Shown one piece after another: positions 23,440-33,290 of a stretch of 64,000 bases of DNA. Location: the NCBI RefSeq assembly GCF_000002235.5, contig NW_022145596.1:226001-290000 (forward strand). The letters run 5' to 3'. The notes beneath the pieces were generated by a model. That model made no database searches. It saw nothing but the letters and a program-made list of their open reading frames with translations, and had not been told where the DNA came from. Position 1 is the first letter of the stretch. Each line of letters opens with the position of its first letter. This DNA is from Strongylocentrotus purpuratus. Lineage: Eukaryota; Echinodermata; Echinoidea; Camarodonta; Strongylocentrotidae. A program made the position numbers and the translations under genes.

Positions 23440-23762
23440 TTATCGGTGGATGGGGCAATACCGGTGGCGCTATCCGACGAGCTGCCAGTTTTACTTGGAA
23501 TGCGTTGTATCCTCAAAACAATAACCCTGACTCCTTCAGTCTGTCAGGAATTCCGGATTTTGACCACTACCAGCTATCCTTCGCCAACGGTCATATCACG
23601 TTAAGCCGTTATGGTACACAACTGGCCCTTATGGACGCCACTGATCTGGATCCTCTTCCAATTAACTATGTCGGAATGTTTACTGGGTATGGATCAATTG
23701 GGTATTGGAAATTCCCGACATTTTGCCAGGAAAGCCAGAAACCCTGCATTAGTGATGGTTGA
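23440..23762 (+). CDS. FAMeT-domain secreted protein, copy 1, exon 6 (second half of FAMeT domain, stop)
   Basis: The terminal exon, from acceptor ATCATACAG to TGA at 23,760-23,762. Joined to exon 5 it gives YEL-I-IGGWGNTGGAIRR, the signature block of PF12248, followed by DPLPINYVGMFTGYGSIGYW, the family's I-N-Y-V-G-x-x-T-G-x-G-S-x-G-x-W ending. Compared with copy 2 it has a 9-nt in-frame deletion after GCCAGT and runs about ten codons further (CQESQKPCISDG) because the earlier stop is replaced. A candidate poly(A) signal ATTAAA lies at 23,779-23,784. The complete joined protein is 409 residues. Confidence 0.88.
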
Positions 23763-23830
23763 CACATGAAGACCAGACATTAAATGAATTGCATAGTCAA
23801 ACTTCTGTTGAACTTGGGATTGTTAATTAA

Positions 23831-24361
23831 AGGTACTATGTCCCATTTGCAGGCCAAAAAAATGAAAAAGTTAAATTCCAACTGCATTTGAAAGATAATT
23901 CTAATTTAGAACTTCCCTAAAAAGGTGGGGCTTGAAAATGTCTTCAAGTGGGAAAATAACGATTATTAGTTGTCAAATCGACTTTAGGGCTATAGAGCCC
24001 AAAAGTAATAGTCTTGATTTTCAGACAATTGTACCGAATGGTCATACGTTTTATGCTGCGCAAAGATTCAATCAGTTTAATCTTGGCCATCACAAGAAGT
24101 GGGTTATTGATGTAGACAAATGCTCATGTACCCTTTACAACTCTTTTCATGTATGTTATTACCAAAGAAGAAAAAAAGCCAGTCAGTCACTCAATAGTGA
24201 CTGACAGTGAAGTCTAGCAAGTAAACGGGTTTCCTTGCGTAATTTGAATATGAGGACACTGCTAACGTTTAAATTTCACAGATAGAACATACATGACATG
24301 TTCATAATTCCTGCAAAGTTCTACAGCATTTGAGGTTGGCTGCAAAAGGGACATAGTACCT
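23831..24361. mobile_element. TTAA-flanked inverted-repeat element (531 bp)
   Basis: Perfect outer repeats AGGTACTATGTCCC at the left and its complement at the right lie between two TTAA tetranucleotides (23,827-23,830 and 24,362-24,365). TTAA duplication is the mark of piggyBac-type insertion (established), so this may be a non-autonomous piggyBac-like MITE. A short internal frame (90 codons) has no recognised domain. A truncated relative is at 12,610-13,110. It is absent from duplication copy 2. Confidence 0.65.
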
Positions 24362-24410
24362 TTAATTTAAAACATTGTAGCATTTTCTCGTGATGATAAA
24401 CACGGTATCG

Positions 24411-24494
24411 TTTCACAAAGCAGTCGTAAGTTCGCCGACAATACACGGGTTTCAATCGGATGATAGTGAACTTGCACGACGGTTTCGTGAAACG
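24411..24494. mobile_element. Small GTTTCACAAAGC foldback MITE
   Basis: GTTTCAC..AG.CGTAAGTT on the left pairs with AACTTGCACGACGG..GTGAAAC on the right. The core ACACGGGTTTCAATCGGATG is shared with sequences at 40,995-41,020 and with the element at 45,909, defining a small family. Confidence 0.55.
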
Positions 24495-25108
24495 TTGACC
24501 CGTGTCATAACATTTTCGTTATAGCATGGTAAAAATACAATGATGTAACATCATTGATTCCAGAAATGGTAGGTCGTCTGTATGGATAACAGCCGGAAGG
24601 AAGACCTTGTAAAGAATTCTTATTTGATAATTTGACAAATGTGGAGTTTAGTGCAAAAAAGTCACATTTGTTTTCTTCTCGTTCCCCGTGCAAATGTGTA
24701 AAACATAAAGAGCAATACAGTATAAAAAATAAAATAAAAAATAAAAAAAGGAAAAAGAAAATAAAAGAGGGCGAAATAGAAGTAGGCGTAATAGAAGATG
24801 GCGAAAAGATCTGAAGATCGTAGCATTTGGAGGAATATTTGTTTTCTAAGTTATTGGGGTCACCAAACCTGTCATTTAAAGATGAATTATTTGTATGATA
24901 AGACGGGAAGATGCATTAATATCTAGAAAGTTTAATTTTTTTGTAAACATATCAAAATCACAATTGTTGTAGCTGTGTTAAAGTGTTGAAGAATATACCT
25001 AATATATGTCATCATTGTAAGTCAGTCTTTGGAGTGTAACTTACTTGAATATTACTTATATGTTTAAATTTGATGATGTTTTAAGGTTTGCATGGTGGTA
25101 TGAATAAT

Positions 25109-25684
25109 CACGGTAGAGGTTTACGGTACACCATGTGTAAAGTCCTAGAAGGACTAAGGAAAGTGGATAGAAAAATAGAAGTGAAAATAGAAAGGCGAGA
25201 AAGTGGAGGTTGGAAGGAAGAGTATCTTTCAGAAGTGAGTATAGTCCTGAAAAGGACTGTAAACCAGAAAGTTGTAGATAGGATGAGAGGTTTGAGTAGA
25301 AGACTGGATTGAGTTGGAGAGTTGAGTAGAGTTGCAGAGCAGGAGCAGGAGAGTAGACTCGACGTTTCGGACAGGTTGACTGTCCGTCTTCACTCACTCC
25401 TGAAGACGGACAGTCAACCTGTCCGAAACGTCGAGTCTACTCTCCTGCTCCTGCTCTGCAACTCTACTCAACTCTCCAACTCAATCCAGTCTTCTACTCA
25501 AACCTCTCATCCTATCTACAACTTTCTGGTTTACAGTCCTTTTCAGGACTATACTCACTTCTGAAAGATACTCTTCCTTCCAACCTCCACTTTCTCGCCT
25601 TTCTATTTTCACTTCTATTTTTCTATCCACTTTCCTTAGTCCTTCTAGGACTTTACACATGGTGTACTGTAAACCTCTACCGTG
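25109..25684. repeat. Near-perfect large palindrome (two ~284 bp arms, 8-nt loop)
   Basis: Bases 25,109-25,392 are the reverse complement of 25,401-25,684 with no gaps and one mismatch that I could find (ACGGTACACC on the left against an arm encoding ACAGTACACC). The loop is CTCACTCC (25,393-25,400). A 13-bp direct repeat, ATGTTTAAATTTG, flanks it (25,060-25,072 and 25,685-25,697). Frames within it are mirror images and not genes. It is present only in duplication copy 1. Confidence 0.95.
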
Positions 25685-25699
25685 ATGTTTAAATTTGTT

Positions 25700-26500
25700 G
25701 TAAATATTTTCCTTCTTTTGTGCATTATTATTTCCGCTAAGTATATTGTATTTTTATTATTATTATTTTTTTGTTAGAGGGGGGGGGGTATAATATTGTT
25801 TGTATTGATTGTTTTTCATGAAGCAGTTTATTAACTGTTAAGGCAACCCTGTATAAATAATATTACTCTCATTTTTTTGTCTCTATTAAAACCAACATAA
25901 TATCAGGGAGGACTTTCCCCTTTAAAGTCCAAACAGGATTCCGTCCAAATGCGTGGATACGCCACAGTTTTTCCAAACGAAGAATCCAAACTTTAACTGT
26001 AAATATATACACGTATATTCTAGTTTGTAATTCAGTATTTTCGACACAGCCTTGTATTCGTAAAAGCAATAGGTTTAACTTGAGTTGTTCTCATCAGTAA
26101 TCTACAGTGTATAAAGTGTCTATCATACTCCCAATTGTGTATAAACTACCACAATTCTGTATACATATGATTGTACCCCTTAAAAATGAATAAATAAATA
26201 AATGGATATTTAGATGTGTTTTTTGCAAAGTTTGCAGGCTGTCACGGTCAAGATAGGTTGTACATAATATGCCTCGGATTATTAAGACTGCCGTGTTGGC
26301 ATTCTAATCACCAAGCACAAAAAAATTGTTTTTCTTCTTCCGCAATTATGATGCCCCATTAGTGATAGAGCTTGCGATCATCGAACTGTTACTAGATATG
26401 TCAATGTCAATAATGATATCAATGTCAACATCGATCCGTTCATGAGATTGGTATTTATTGATCAATGCAATGAATGGCCGTTCATTGAACCTCTCTTTAA
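25700..26500. other. Non-coding interval between palindrome and duplicated flank
   Basis: AT-rich, with a G-run (about 25,780) and no gene recognised. From about 26,510 it matches 41,340 onward in copy 2. Confidence 0.45.
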
Positions 26501-27237
26501 TTTGTTTTTCCTTTCATTTTTATCTTGCAATCACATTGTCCTGTTCATCAAATTATCAAATTGTACATAATTATGGACGCTTTTCCAGGTTAAAAATATT
26601 TGAGAGATGGATAAATATACATCATAAAACATCAGATGTCCTTTTTTATCATCTTGATCTTGTATTTATGTTATTACGTAATACTTAGACTTAATAACAT
26701 TATTCATTCTGTACGTAAACTACAATTGACATTGCTCATGAAACTGTAGAATATATAATTATGCGTATTCATGCATAGCCCTTTTGGGGTATCATTTAGA
26801 AGAATCATTGATTAATTTCTAGTTAAAGTCACAATGTTGTTCAAAATAATGTGCGTGTGACACAGTAGATGTACTTTCAAAGTAGGCCCTCAAAATTTCT
26901 AATCAATGTAAATACTCGGAATTTATATCTATATGTATGTGTTGAATTACCAACAGTTTTTTTTTGTTTTATTCAGAAAAGATCATAGTTCAAGTTTAAT
27001 GTTATTTTAATGTATATTTTTATTGTTGATTATTATTTCCTGTATTTATTTCCAGTGTAAGTGAAATCAAATAAAATAAAATAGTAATCTTACTCGTGTG
27101 ACACATTTTTTATCACTATATAAAGAGCAAATATATATCTTCTCTATCTCTCTCTCTCTCTCCCCCCTCTCTCCCCCTTTATCTCCCCCTCCGTCCTCTT
27201 ATGTATGTCTGTCTCCGCCTGTCGGGCTCTTTCTCTC

Positions 27238-27458
27238 TCGATCTATTTATTTTATTTATTTATTTTGTTTTATTTACCCAGGGTAACCCCATCAGTGAGT
27301 AAAACACTGTTATACTCGGGGGCCCTGCAATAGTACAACACAAATTACAAACATGTAAATGAATACAAATCAACAAATATTACAAAGACATCAGACCTGC
27401 ACGAAATAATAAACTGTTAAGAAAAGAAAAGAAAATTAAACTATGAGGCTCCAACAAT
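27238..27458 (-). mobile_element. Retroelement 3' end inserted in copy 1
   Basis: The insertion lies in a CT tract that is uninterrupted in copy 2 (43,070-43,105). It begins with an ATTTATTTT-rich tail and has a TTTACCCAGGGTAACCCC segment like the 3' ends of CR1/L2-type elements, in antisense. GATCT on both sides may be the target duplication. Confidence 0.55.
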
Positions 27459-27524
27459 GATCTCTCTCCTCTTTTCTTTCTGTCTGTCTGTCTCTCACTC
27501 TCTTTCTCTCTTTCACACCGTATC

Positions 27525-27896
27525 AGGACAATTACCCCCTGGGCAATCACACCGGGAAAATAACCCCCGGAAAACTACCCCCAAGGACTATTACCCCCCG
27601 GAAAATTATCCCCCGGAGAATTACTCCCCGAGGACAATAACCCTTCCCCCCCAAAAAAAATAAAAAAAATAAATAAATAAAAAATACACCCGAGGACAAC
27701 TACCCCCCCCCCTCCATTGTCAATCACACCCGATGAATTTGTAACACTGTGACGAATAATGAGAGCTTCATTCGAATTTGCTATTTACAAAAAATGTCAT
27801 AGTTGTCCTCGGGGGGTAATTCCCGGGGGGTAGTTTTCCGTGGGAAATATTTCGGGGGGGGGGGGGGACATTGATTGCCCAGGGGGTAATTGTCCT
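27525..27896. mobile_element. Foldback element, GGGTAATTGTCC family, in copy 1
   Basis: The outer 24 bp on the left (27,525-27,548, starting AGGACAATTACCCCC) are a perfect inverted match to the outer 24 bp on the right (27,873-27,896). The interior consists of alternating CCCCGGAAAA and GGACAA-type blocks on the left and complementary GGGGTAATT and TTTTCCG blocks on the right. No coding capacity. The equivalent in copy 2 is at 43,121-43,526. Confidence 0.8.
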
Positions 27897-27990
27897 AGAA
27901 CCCACTTTGAAAATGGATCATTAGTGGTATATGCTGTATAAATGGCATGGGTAAAATATAATGATTGCTTGAAGACTCCCTAACCACTAC

Positions 27991-29229
27991 ACACAGAGAT
28001 AAAAGGGTGTTCTTGTGTAGTAAAACGAAATTGGAAAAATAGTGCGCCTCCTATTACACCTTTTAGGGAGTAAAACACGGAAATACGCAAGGGTGTACAG
28101 AATAGTCATTTGAGGGATGTAATTTTACACCCTATTTTAGTCAGACGAGCTCTCATTGGTCAATATATTGTAACAAATCAGGGCTCGAGTATTGGGAGGT
28201 TAAGCATTTTTCTGTTGTGAGTGCATATGCGCATGTGCTATAGCAATGGCGCATCGTGTCGATATACAACAGAGAGTTACGTGCACATGGCACTATTCGT
28301 TACATACACACATATACCAACACGCACGCTTGCGCGCACACGCACACACACAATATATACACTCACACAGCACACTCACAAACTCATACACAAAGAACGT
28401 TTAAACACTTTTTCATTTTAAGTTTTACCTTAAGATTTTTTTTTTTTCTTTTTGAGGCCGCCATCCTAGTCAAGCTTCTCTTATGATTGCGGTCTCCTGC
28501 ATTTTTTTCAACTGATAGTTTGGAGAATACTTTCAATTAATAATAATGTTGTAGAAATATTAAGTTTCGTTATTATATGTACATATGTAAACAAAATAAT
28601 AAAACTTTGACATGAAGTTATCATTGTTTGTATATTTTGTATTATACCTTACGTTTACATGTTTTTTGTTAATCTGTTATTATATTTGGAAAAATGCAGA
28701 AATAAAATAAAATCAAAATATAAGTACTGCCAAATAAAGGAAAATTAGCATAATTTACATATTTACAATTTATGGAATTATTTCTAAAATGATTTATTCC
28801 TAATAGATCTAGATAATAGTATACATTCTCAGGTTTTATTGAATAATAATTTGCCAGTGTTTGTTTTGCGTTACTGCTAAAGCATGTATACGCTGATATG
28901 CTTATCAACTAGGGGACCTACGCCCTTAAGTCATAAATTACAGTAATGAGGATTAATGCCCCACAAAAGGGCACTAATATCGACACGGTTTTGATCCTGG
29001 GGCCTCACAGTTACGAGGCCATTGCTTTGTCACTGAACCATGACTGTACGCTGCGGGGGCTAGGTTAGGGGGCAGTTCCCACAAATAAAAAAAAGAAAAG
29101 AAAATGCAATAAATTATCAATAATTCATTCAATCCCCCCCCCCCCGGTTCCCAACAGAAAAAAATCTTCTGTGTGCCCATGCCTTAAGCCATAATGCATG
29201 GCCGTACAGAGGATTTTTGAGCGACAGTG
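27991..29229. other. Spacer between the two duplication copies
   Basis: No host gene. It holds a CA-rich microsatellite (about 28,305-28,400) and an R1 dispersed-repeat copy (28,790-29,215, same orientation as 6,590-7,015). R1-type sequence near the junction could have served as a recombination substrate (inference). Confidence 0.5.
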
Positions 29230-30093
29230 TATGTCGGGTGCACTTATTATTGAACTTTTTTTTTAGGGAAAACAGACATTTCTGATTTTTTTTTTAGTAC
29301 AGAGCAAATAGGAAGGAATCTTGCGAGATACGTCGCAGTGTTGCCAATTTGTGTTTGAATGATCGCAACTTCAAAAATTCCTTGTAATCTTATTTTTAAT
29401 CGGATTTTGCCTAAATTTTTACTGACCTGTTTCTGTCATCTTTTTCTTCTATTAAACCAGCTTAATATTATGGTAGACTGCCCCTTTCAAGTACAGTATG
29501 CAGTTAATCAGCATAGTCTTACAGCGCATACGCTGTTTAATATACACATTACGACTGACATGGGCAGATACATAATATGTACCTGCAAACTATATAATAA
29601 TATAGGCCAACTCCAGAAAGTGCACGCTGCCTCAACCTGTAAATAATTAAAGGTAAATGTTAATCGCATCATCAGCTAGTTGTTATCATTAAGTCGTTGC
29701 AGTAGACTACTTGCCGTTTCGTTACTATCACTACCGTCTAGAGTCGTTGCTGATATTAGACGCATCGATGCGACTTTCCAATATTTGTGTACATGTATAT
29801 ATGCTTTTCATGATAATCCTGCCTGAGATGAGTACCAGGAAATGGTAAGTCTATCGTTGTTATTATTTTTGTCGACATAGGACCTAGAGGTGTTTGCCTC
29901 TTGCTTAAATATAAACTTACCAGTTTACAAATTAAGCTAGCGAGCAAAACAGAAATAATGCTTTCAAAAATATTGTTCATCATCAATGTTCACTCGATAA
30001 AGTATATGCAACCGAAATATGTATGTGTATGAGATACGAGACAGTTATCGGATGTTGTGGTCAAGTGCAGGCGCAGATGCATGGGGCCGACGC

Positions 30094-30200
30094 CCCCCCC
30101 CCCCCCCCCCCCTCCTCGAAAAGGAAAGGAAAGGAAGGAAGGAAAGGGAATGAAAGGAAAGGAAAAGAAAGGAAAAAAAGAAGAAAAGAAAAGGTAGAAA
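30094..30200. repeat. C-run plus (GGAAA)n tract
   Basis: About 20 C residues followed by a GGAAAGGAAAGG-type purine tract. It replaces roughly 750 bp that copy 1 has between 14,215 and 14,957. Confidence 0.85.
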
Positions 30201-30907
30201 GGCCGATGATCGCTCTACACTTGGGAGTACTAGTTACAACGTTCAACAGTATGTCAGGACTCAGTTAGCTTCAGATCCATCCGTCAAATCATCGTGCCAG
30301 CCGTTACACAATTAGTGTTTAAAGCTTTTGAATTAAACTGAAGCCTGACGCCAGTGATTGCTGTCGGCCCATCCCAACTGCTGTACTAGTCTTGTACAGA
30401 CTGATTTTAACAATCAAGTGATAACTAAGGTACTAGGAATAACATACCAGAATCCGGAACCATGCTTAAAGAATAAGCCAACGGGTCCTTACTTGAGCTG
30501 TAGAGGGTTTTCATGTGACGTTAGTACCCCCTAATTGCAAAGGCGTTGCTAAGGTATGGCAGCCATCTCAGATTAACACAACTAGGTTTACAACTTGGCA
30601 TCCAGACAAAAAGCATGAATCGTCGAACAGGGAAGGTTTGTTTAAATCGCATGAAACAGGTTAATACATTGGTATAGGTCTATGCCTCATTTTTCTTGAA
30701 TGCCATTTCACCGCCTGAACATTCATTCATGACACCCTCCAGTAACATCAATCATGTATCGTGTCAACATTGGTGCAACTGAAGATATTGTTTAGAAATG
30801 AAATAAAAAAGGATACGTTATACTCTATGGAGTCTTTTTGAGGGAATCATTAGATTTATGTGTTTGGTTATACTTATTATTGTTATTGCTTGTTTTTCAC
30901 TGTCTAC

Positions 30908-32419
30908 ATGGATCTAAATGGATTGAATGTAAAGAAAGCTAGTGGGTATGATAATATGCCAATCAAGCTGATAAAAGATGCTGTGCACTATGTAACTTCT
31001 CCCCTTACATTTATTTTCAATCTGTCTTTCACCTCTGGTAAATTCCCAGATGCCTTTAAAATAGCAAAAGTGACACCTGTTTATAAGAAAGGGCCTAAAG
31101 ATGAAGCAGGAAATTATAGACCTATTTCAGTATTACCTGTTCTTGGGAAGGTTTTTGAAAAAATTGTAAATAATAGGCTTCTTGACTTTCTTGAAAAAAA
31201 TCATGTATTATATGAGCACCAGTATGGCTTCCGTAAAAAATACAGTACAAAATTGTCAATGATAAATTTAGTTAACACTTTGAGGAATTCAATGGATGAG
31301 GGAAGAATCACACTTGGGATATTTGTAGACTTTAAGAAAGCATTTGATACAATTAATCATGATATTTTATACAGCAAACTTTCACACTATGGAATACGAG
31401 GAATAGCATTACAGTGGTTTAAGGACTATTTTTATAGAAGATTTCAATTTGTACAGTACGGAAATGTAACATCTCCCATGCTGCCTTTAACATGTGGTGT
31501 ACCGCAAGGCTCTGTCCTAGGCCCAACGCTTTTCCTACTTTATATTAATGATATGCCATTTGCTACACGTTACTTTAACTTTCGACTCTTTGCGGATGAC
31601 TCAAACTTATTCCATACATTTCCTGAAGGGCAAAAAGAAATTGATATGACTGAAGTGAACACAAATCTTCAAATTGTTTCAGACTGGTGTAATGCTAATA
31701 AACTGACAATTAATTTACAAAAGACGAGTTATATGCTAATAAGAAACCAGAGACGGCAGATTAATGTTCAAGGGCAACTGGCTATATCAGAAGCTGAAAT
31801 AATAGAAGTTGATTCTTCGCTCTTTGTTGGGATAAAGATTGATAAACACTTGACTTGGAAACCCCACATACAAATGGTTAATAAATGCATCAGACAAAAA
31901 GTAGGAATCCTCTTCCGCTTACGGCATTTTGTGCCTAGAAATATCCTAGTGTTGTTGTATAAAACCTTTATTCAACCTCATATATCATACGGAATTGAAG
32001 TGTGGGGGAGCACTTACAAGTCTCACTTAAATTGCATACTGTATACACAGAAGATGGCCATACGGACAATCACATTTAGCCATTTTATGAGTCGTTCAGC
32101 ACCATTGTTTTACGAATTGAAAATCTTAGATATTAACAAGTTCTATGAGTTGTCTCTATGTACATTTATGTATGACCTAGTACATAATAATTTACCTCAC
32201 TGTTTGACGGATTATTGTGATAAAATTGAGCATAGATACAATACAAGAAAAAGAGAAAAGGGCCATCTACGTATACCACTGTATAAAACAACACAAGGCA
32301 AATTTTCAGTAACTTGTGTAGGAACCCGATTATGGAATGAACTTCCCGATGAAATCAAAAACAAAGGGTCTAGAAACACTTTTCGTAAACATCTCAACGA
32401 TTACTTGATGAATAAGTGA
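30908..32419 (+). CDS. Reverse transcriptase of a non-LTR retrotransposon (CR1/L2 group), 5'-truncated
   Basis: An uninterrupted frame of about 500 residues covers the whole RT domain. Visible in order are GNYRPISVLP (motif 1), HQYGFRKKYST, GIFVDFKKAFDTINHD with the first catalytic Asp (motif A), CGVPQGSVLGPTLFLLYIND (motif B), FRLFADDSNLF with the catalytic Asp pair (motif C, FADD as in CR1/L2-type elements), NKLTINLQKT (motif D) and FVGIKIDKHLTW (motif E), ending with the C-terminal TRLWNELPDEI tail. The N-terminal endonuclease domain is missing, so the insert is 5' truncated and not autonomous. The 3' end carries a (AAATC)n tail at about 32,888-32,912. It lies only in duplication copy 2, so insertion followed the duplication (or copy 1 lost it). 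Confidence 0.92.
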   Translation: MDLNGLNVKKASGYDNMPIKLIKDAVHYVTSPLTFIFNLSFTSGKFPDAFKIAKVTPVYKKGPKDEAGNYRPISVLPVLGKVFEKIVNNRLLDFLEKNHVLYEHQYGFRKKYSTKLSMINLVNTLRNSMDEGRITLGIFVDFKKAFDTINHDILYSKLSHYGIRGIALQWFKDYFYRRFQFVQYGNVTSPMLPLTCGVPQGSVLGPTLFLLYINDMPFATRYFNFRLFADDSNLFHTFPEGQKEIDMTEVNTNLQIVSDWCNANKLTINLQKTSYMLIRNQRRQINVQGQLAISEAEIIEVDSSLFVGIKIDKHLTWKPHIQMVNKCIRQKVGILFRLRHFVPRNILVLLYKTFIQPHISYGIEVWGSTYKSHLNCILYTQKMAIRTITFSHFMSRSAPLFYELKILDINKFYELSLCTFMYDLVHNNLPHCLTDYCDKIEHRYNTRKREKGHLRIPLYKTTQGKFSVTCVGTRLWNELPDEIKNKGSRNTFRKHLNDYLMNK

Positions 32420-32912
32420 TTGAATTATGCAAGTACACATGTATATATTGTAAATAATCTCCATATTACATTTTTGTTGTTTTTTTTTTGTCAAAAAAAT
32501 GCAATTTTTTGTATAAATAATCTGTAGATACATGTATCTATGACTTTTTAACCTGGTATATCCTCTTCATAATTATATTTGGAGTGTAGAAATTGTGCTA
32601 CGGTATTACTCAACATGTATACTTCTACTGTCAAGTTTTATTTTTTGATAATGATATATTTATTTTTGCCAAGTGTGTGCTAAGAACAGGGGCCAGACTC
32701 GACTAGCACATGTGCTATTATTTGGCTCCTTTTCATCACCTTCTATATTCTATGAGAAAAGACATATGTCTAGCATATCAATACTTTGTTAGGTTTTTCT
32801 TTAATATGATCTATAATATTCATTTATGAACATGTACCATTCACGATGTATTCAAATGTTTAATCACTGATGTTATTGATGATGAATAAATCAAATCAAA
32901 TCAAATCAAATC
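32420..32912 (+). mobile_element. 3' UTR and (AAATC)n tail of the retrotransposon
   Basis: AT-rich sequence after the RT stop codon, ending in several AAATC repeats (32,888-32,912) before an abrupt change of sequence. This is a typical short-repeat tail of CR1/L2-group elements. Confidence 0.7.
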
Positions 32913-32939
32913 TGCCCCAGGGTACAATATTAATTTGTT

Positions 32940-33290
32940 GATGCCTTATAATCCTCCCAGACGCTTAAGATCATCCGATCTAAATTGCTTGTTGTTCCGA
33001 AAACTAAGAAATTGTGTGGGGATAGGTCATTTGCACACGCTGGACCTTACCTATGGAATGAATTGCTATACGAAAATCGTTATATATTTAGTGTAGAATG
33101 CCCTCAAAACTCATTTGTTCAAAGCTGCTTTCCAGCAGATTTACTGTCACATTGGTGTTGTTCATTTTTTTTGTATTTTGGTGTACTTGTTGTTTTTCTT
33201 CTCCATTGCGCCTCGAACACATTAGTCATGTGGATTTGGCGCATTACAAATACAATACTCTATTATTATCATTATATGTATCAATATTAA
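32940..33290 (+). pseudogene. L2/CR1-like RT C-terminal fragment
   Basis: A frame reads LVVPKTKKLCGDRSFAHAGP followed by YLWNELL, the conserved tail of L2/CR1 reverse transcriptases. The sequence ends GGCGCATTACAAATACAATA and a TTATTATC run, like an L2 3' end. Only the last part of the element is present, directly downstream of the larger retrotransposon. Confidence 0.65.

Larger units (their letters stand above)
13370..27990 (+). repeat. Large tandem segmental duplication, copy 1
   Basis: Order and content match 29,230-43,830 in the same orientation: the 13,400-14,210 region with 29,240-30,065, signal exon with signal exon, all six exons of the secreted-protein gene, the SINE, TTC tract, foldback element, GGGGCAC array, ORF1 fragment and terminal GGGTAATTGTCC element. 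The offset between equivalents ranges from about 15.6 to 17.6 kb because each copy gained its own insertions. Copy 1 alone has the TTAA-flanked element (23,831), the big palindrome (25,109) and a retroelement tail (27,238). Boundaries are approximate. Confidence 0.85.

Noticed and set aside
25056..25564. Frames of 74-113 codons over the palindrome
   Set aside because: They are mirror images of one another from the inverted repeat and have no domain.
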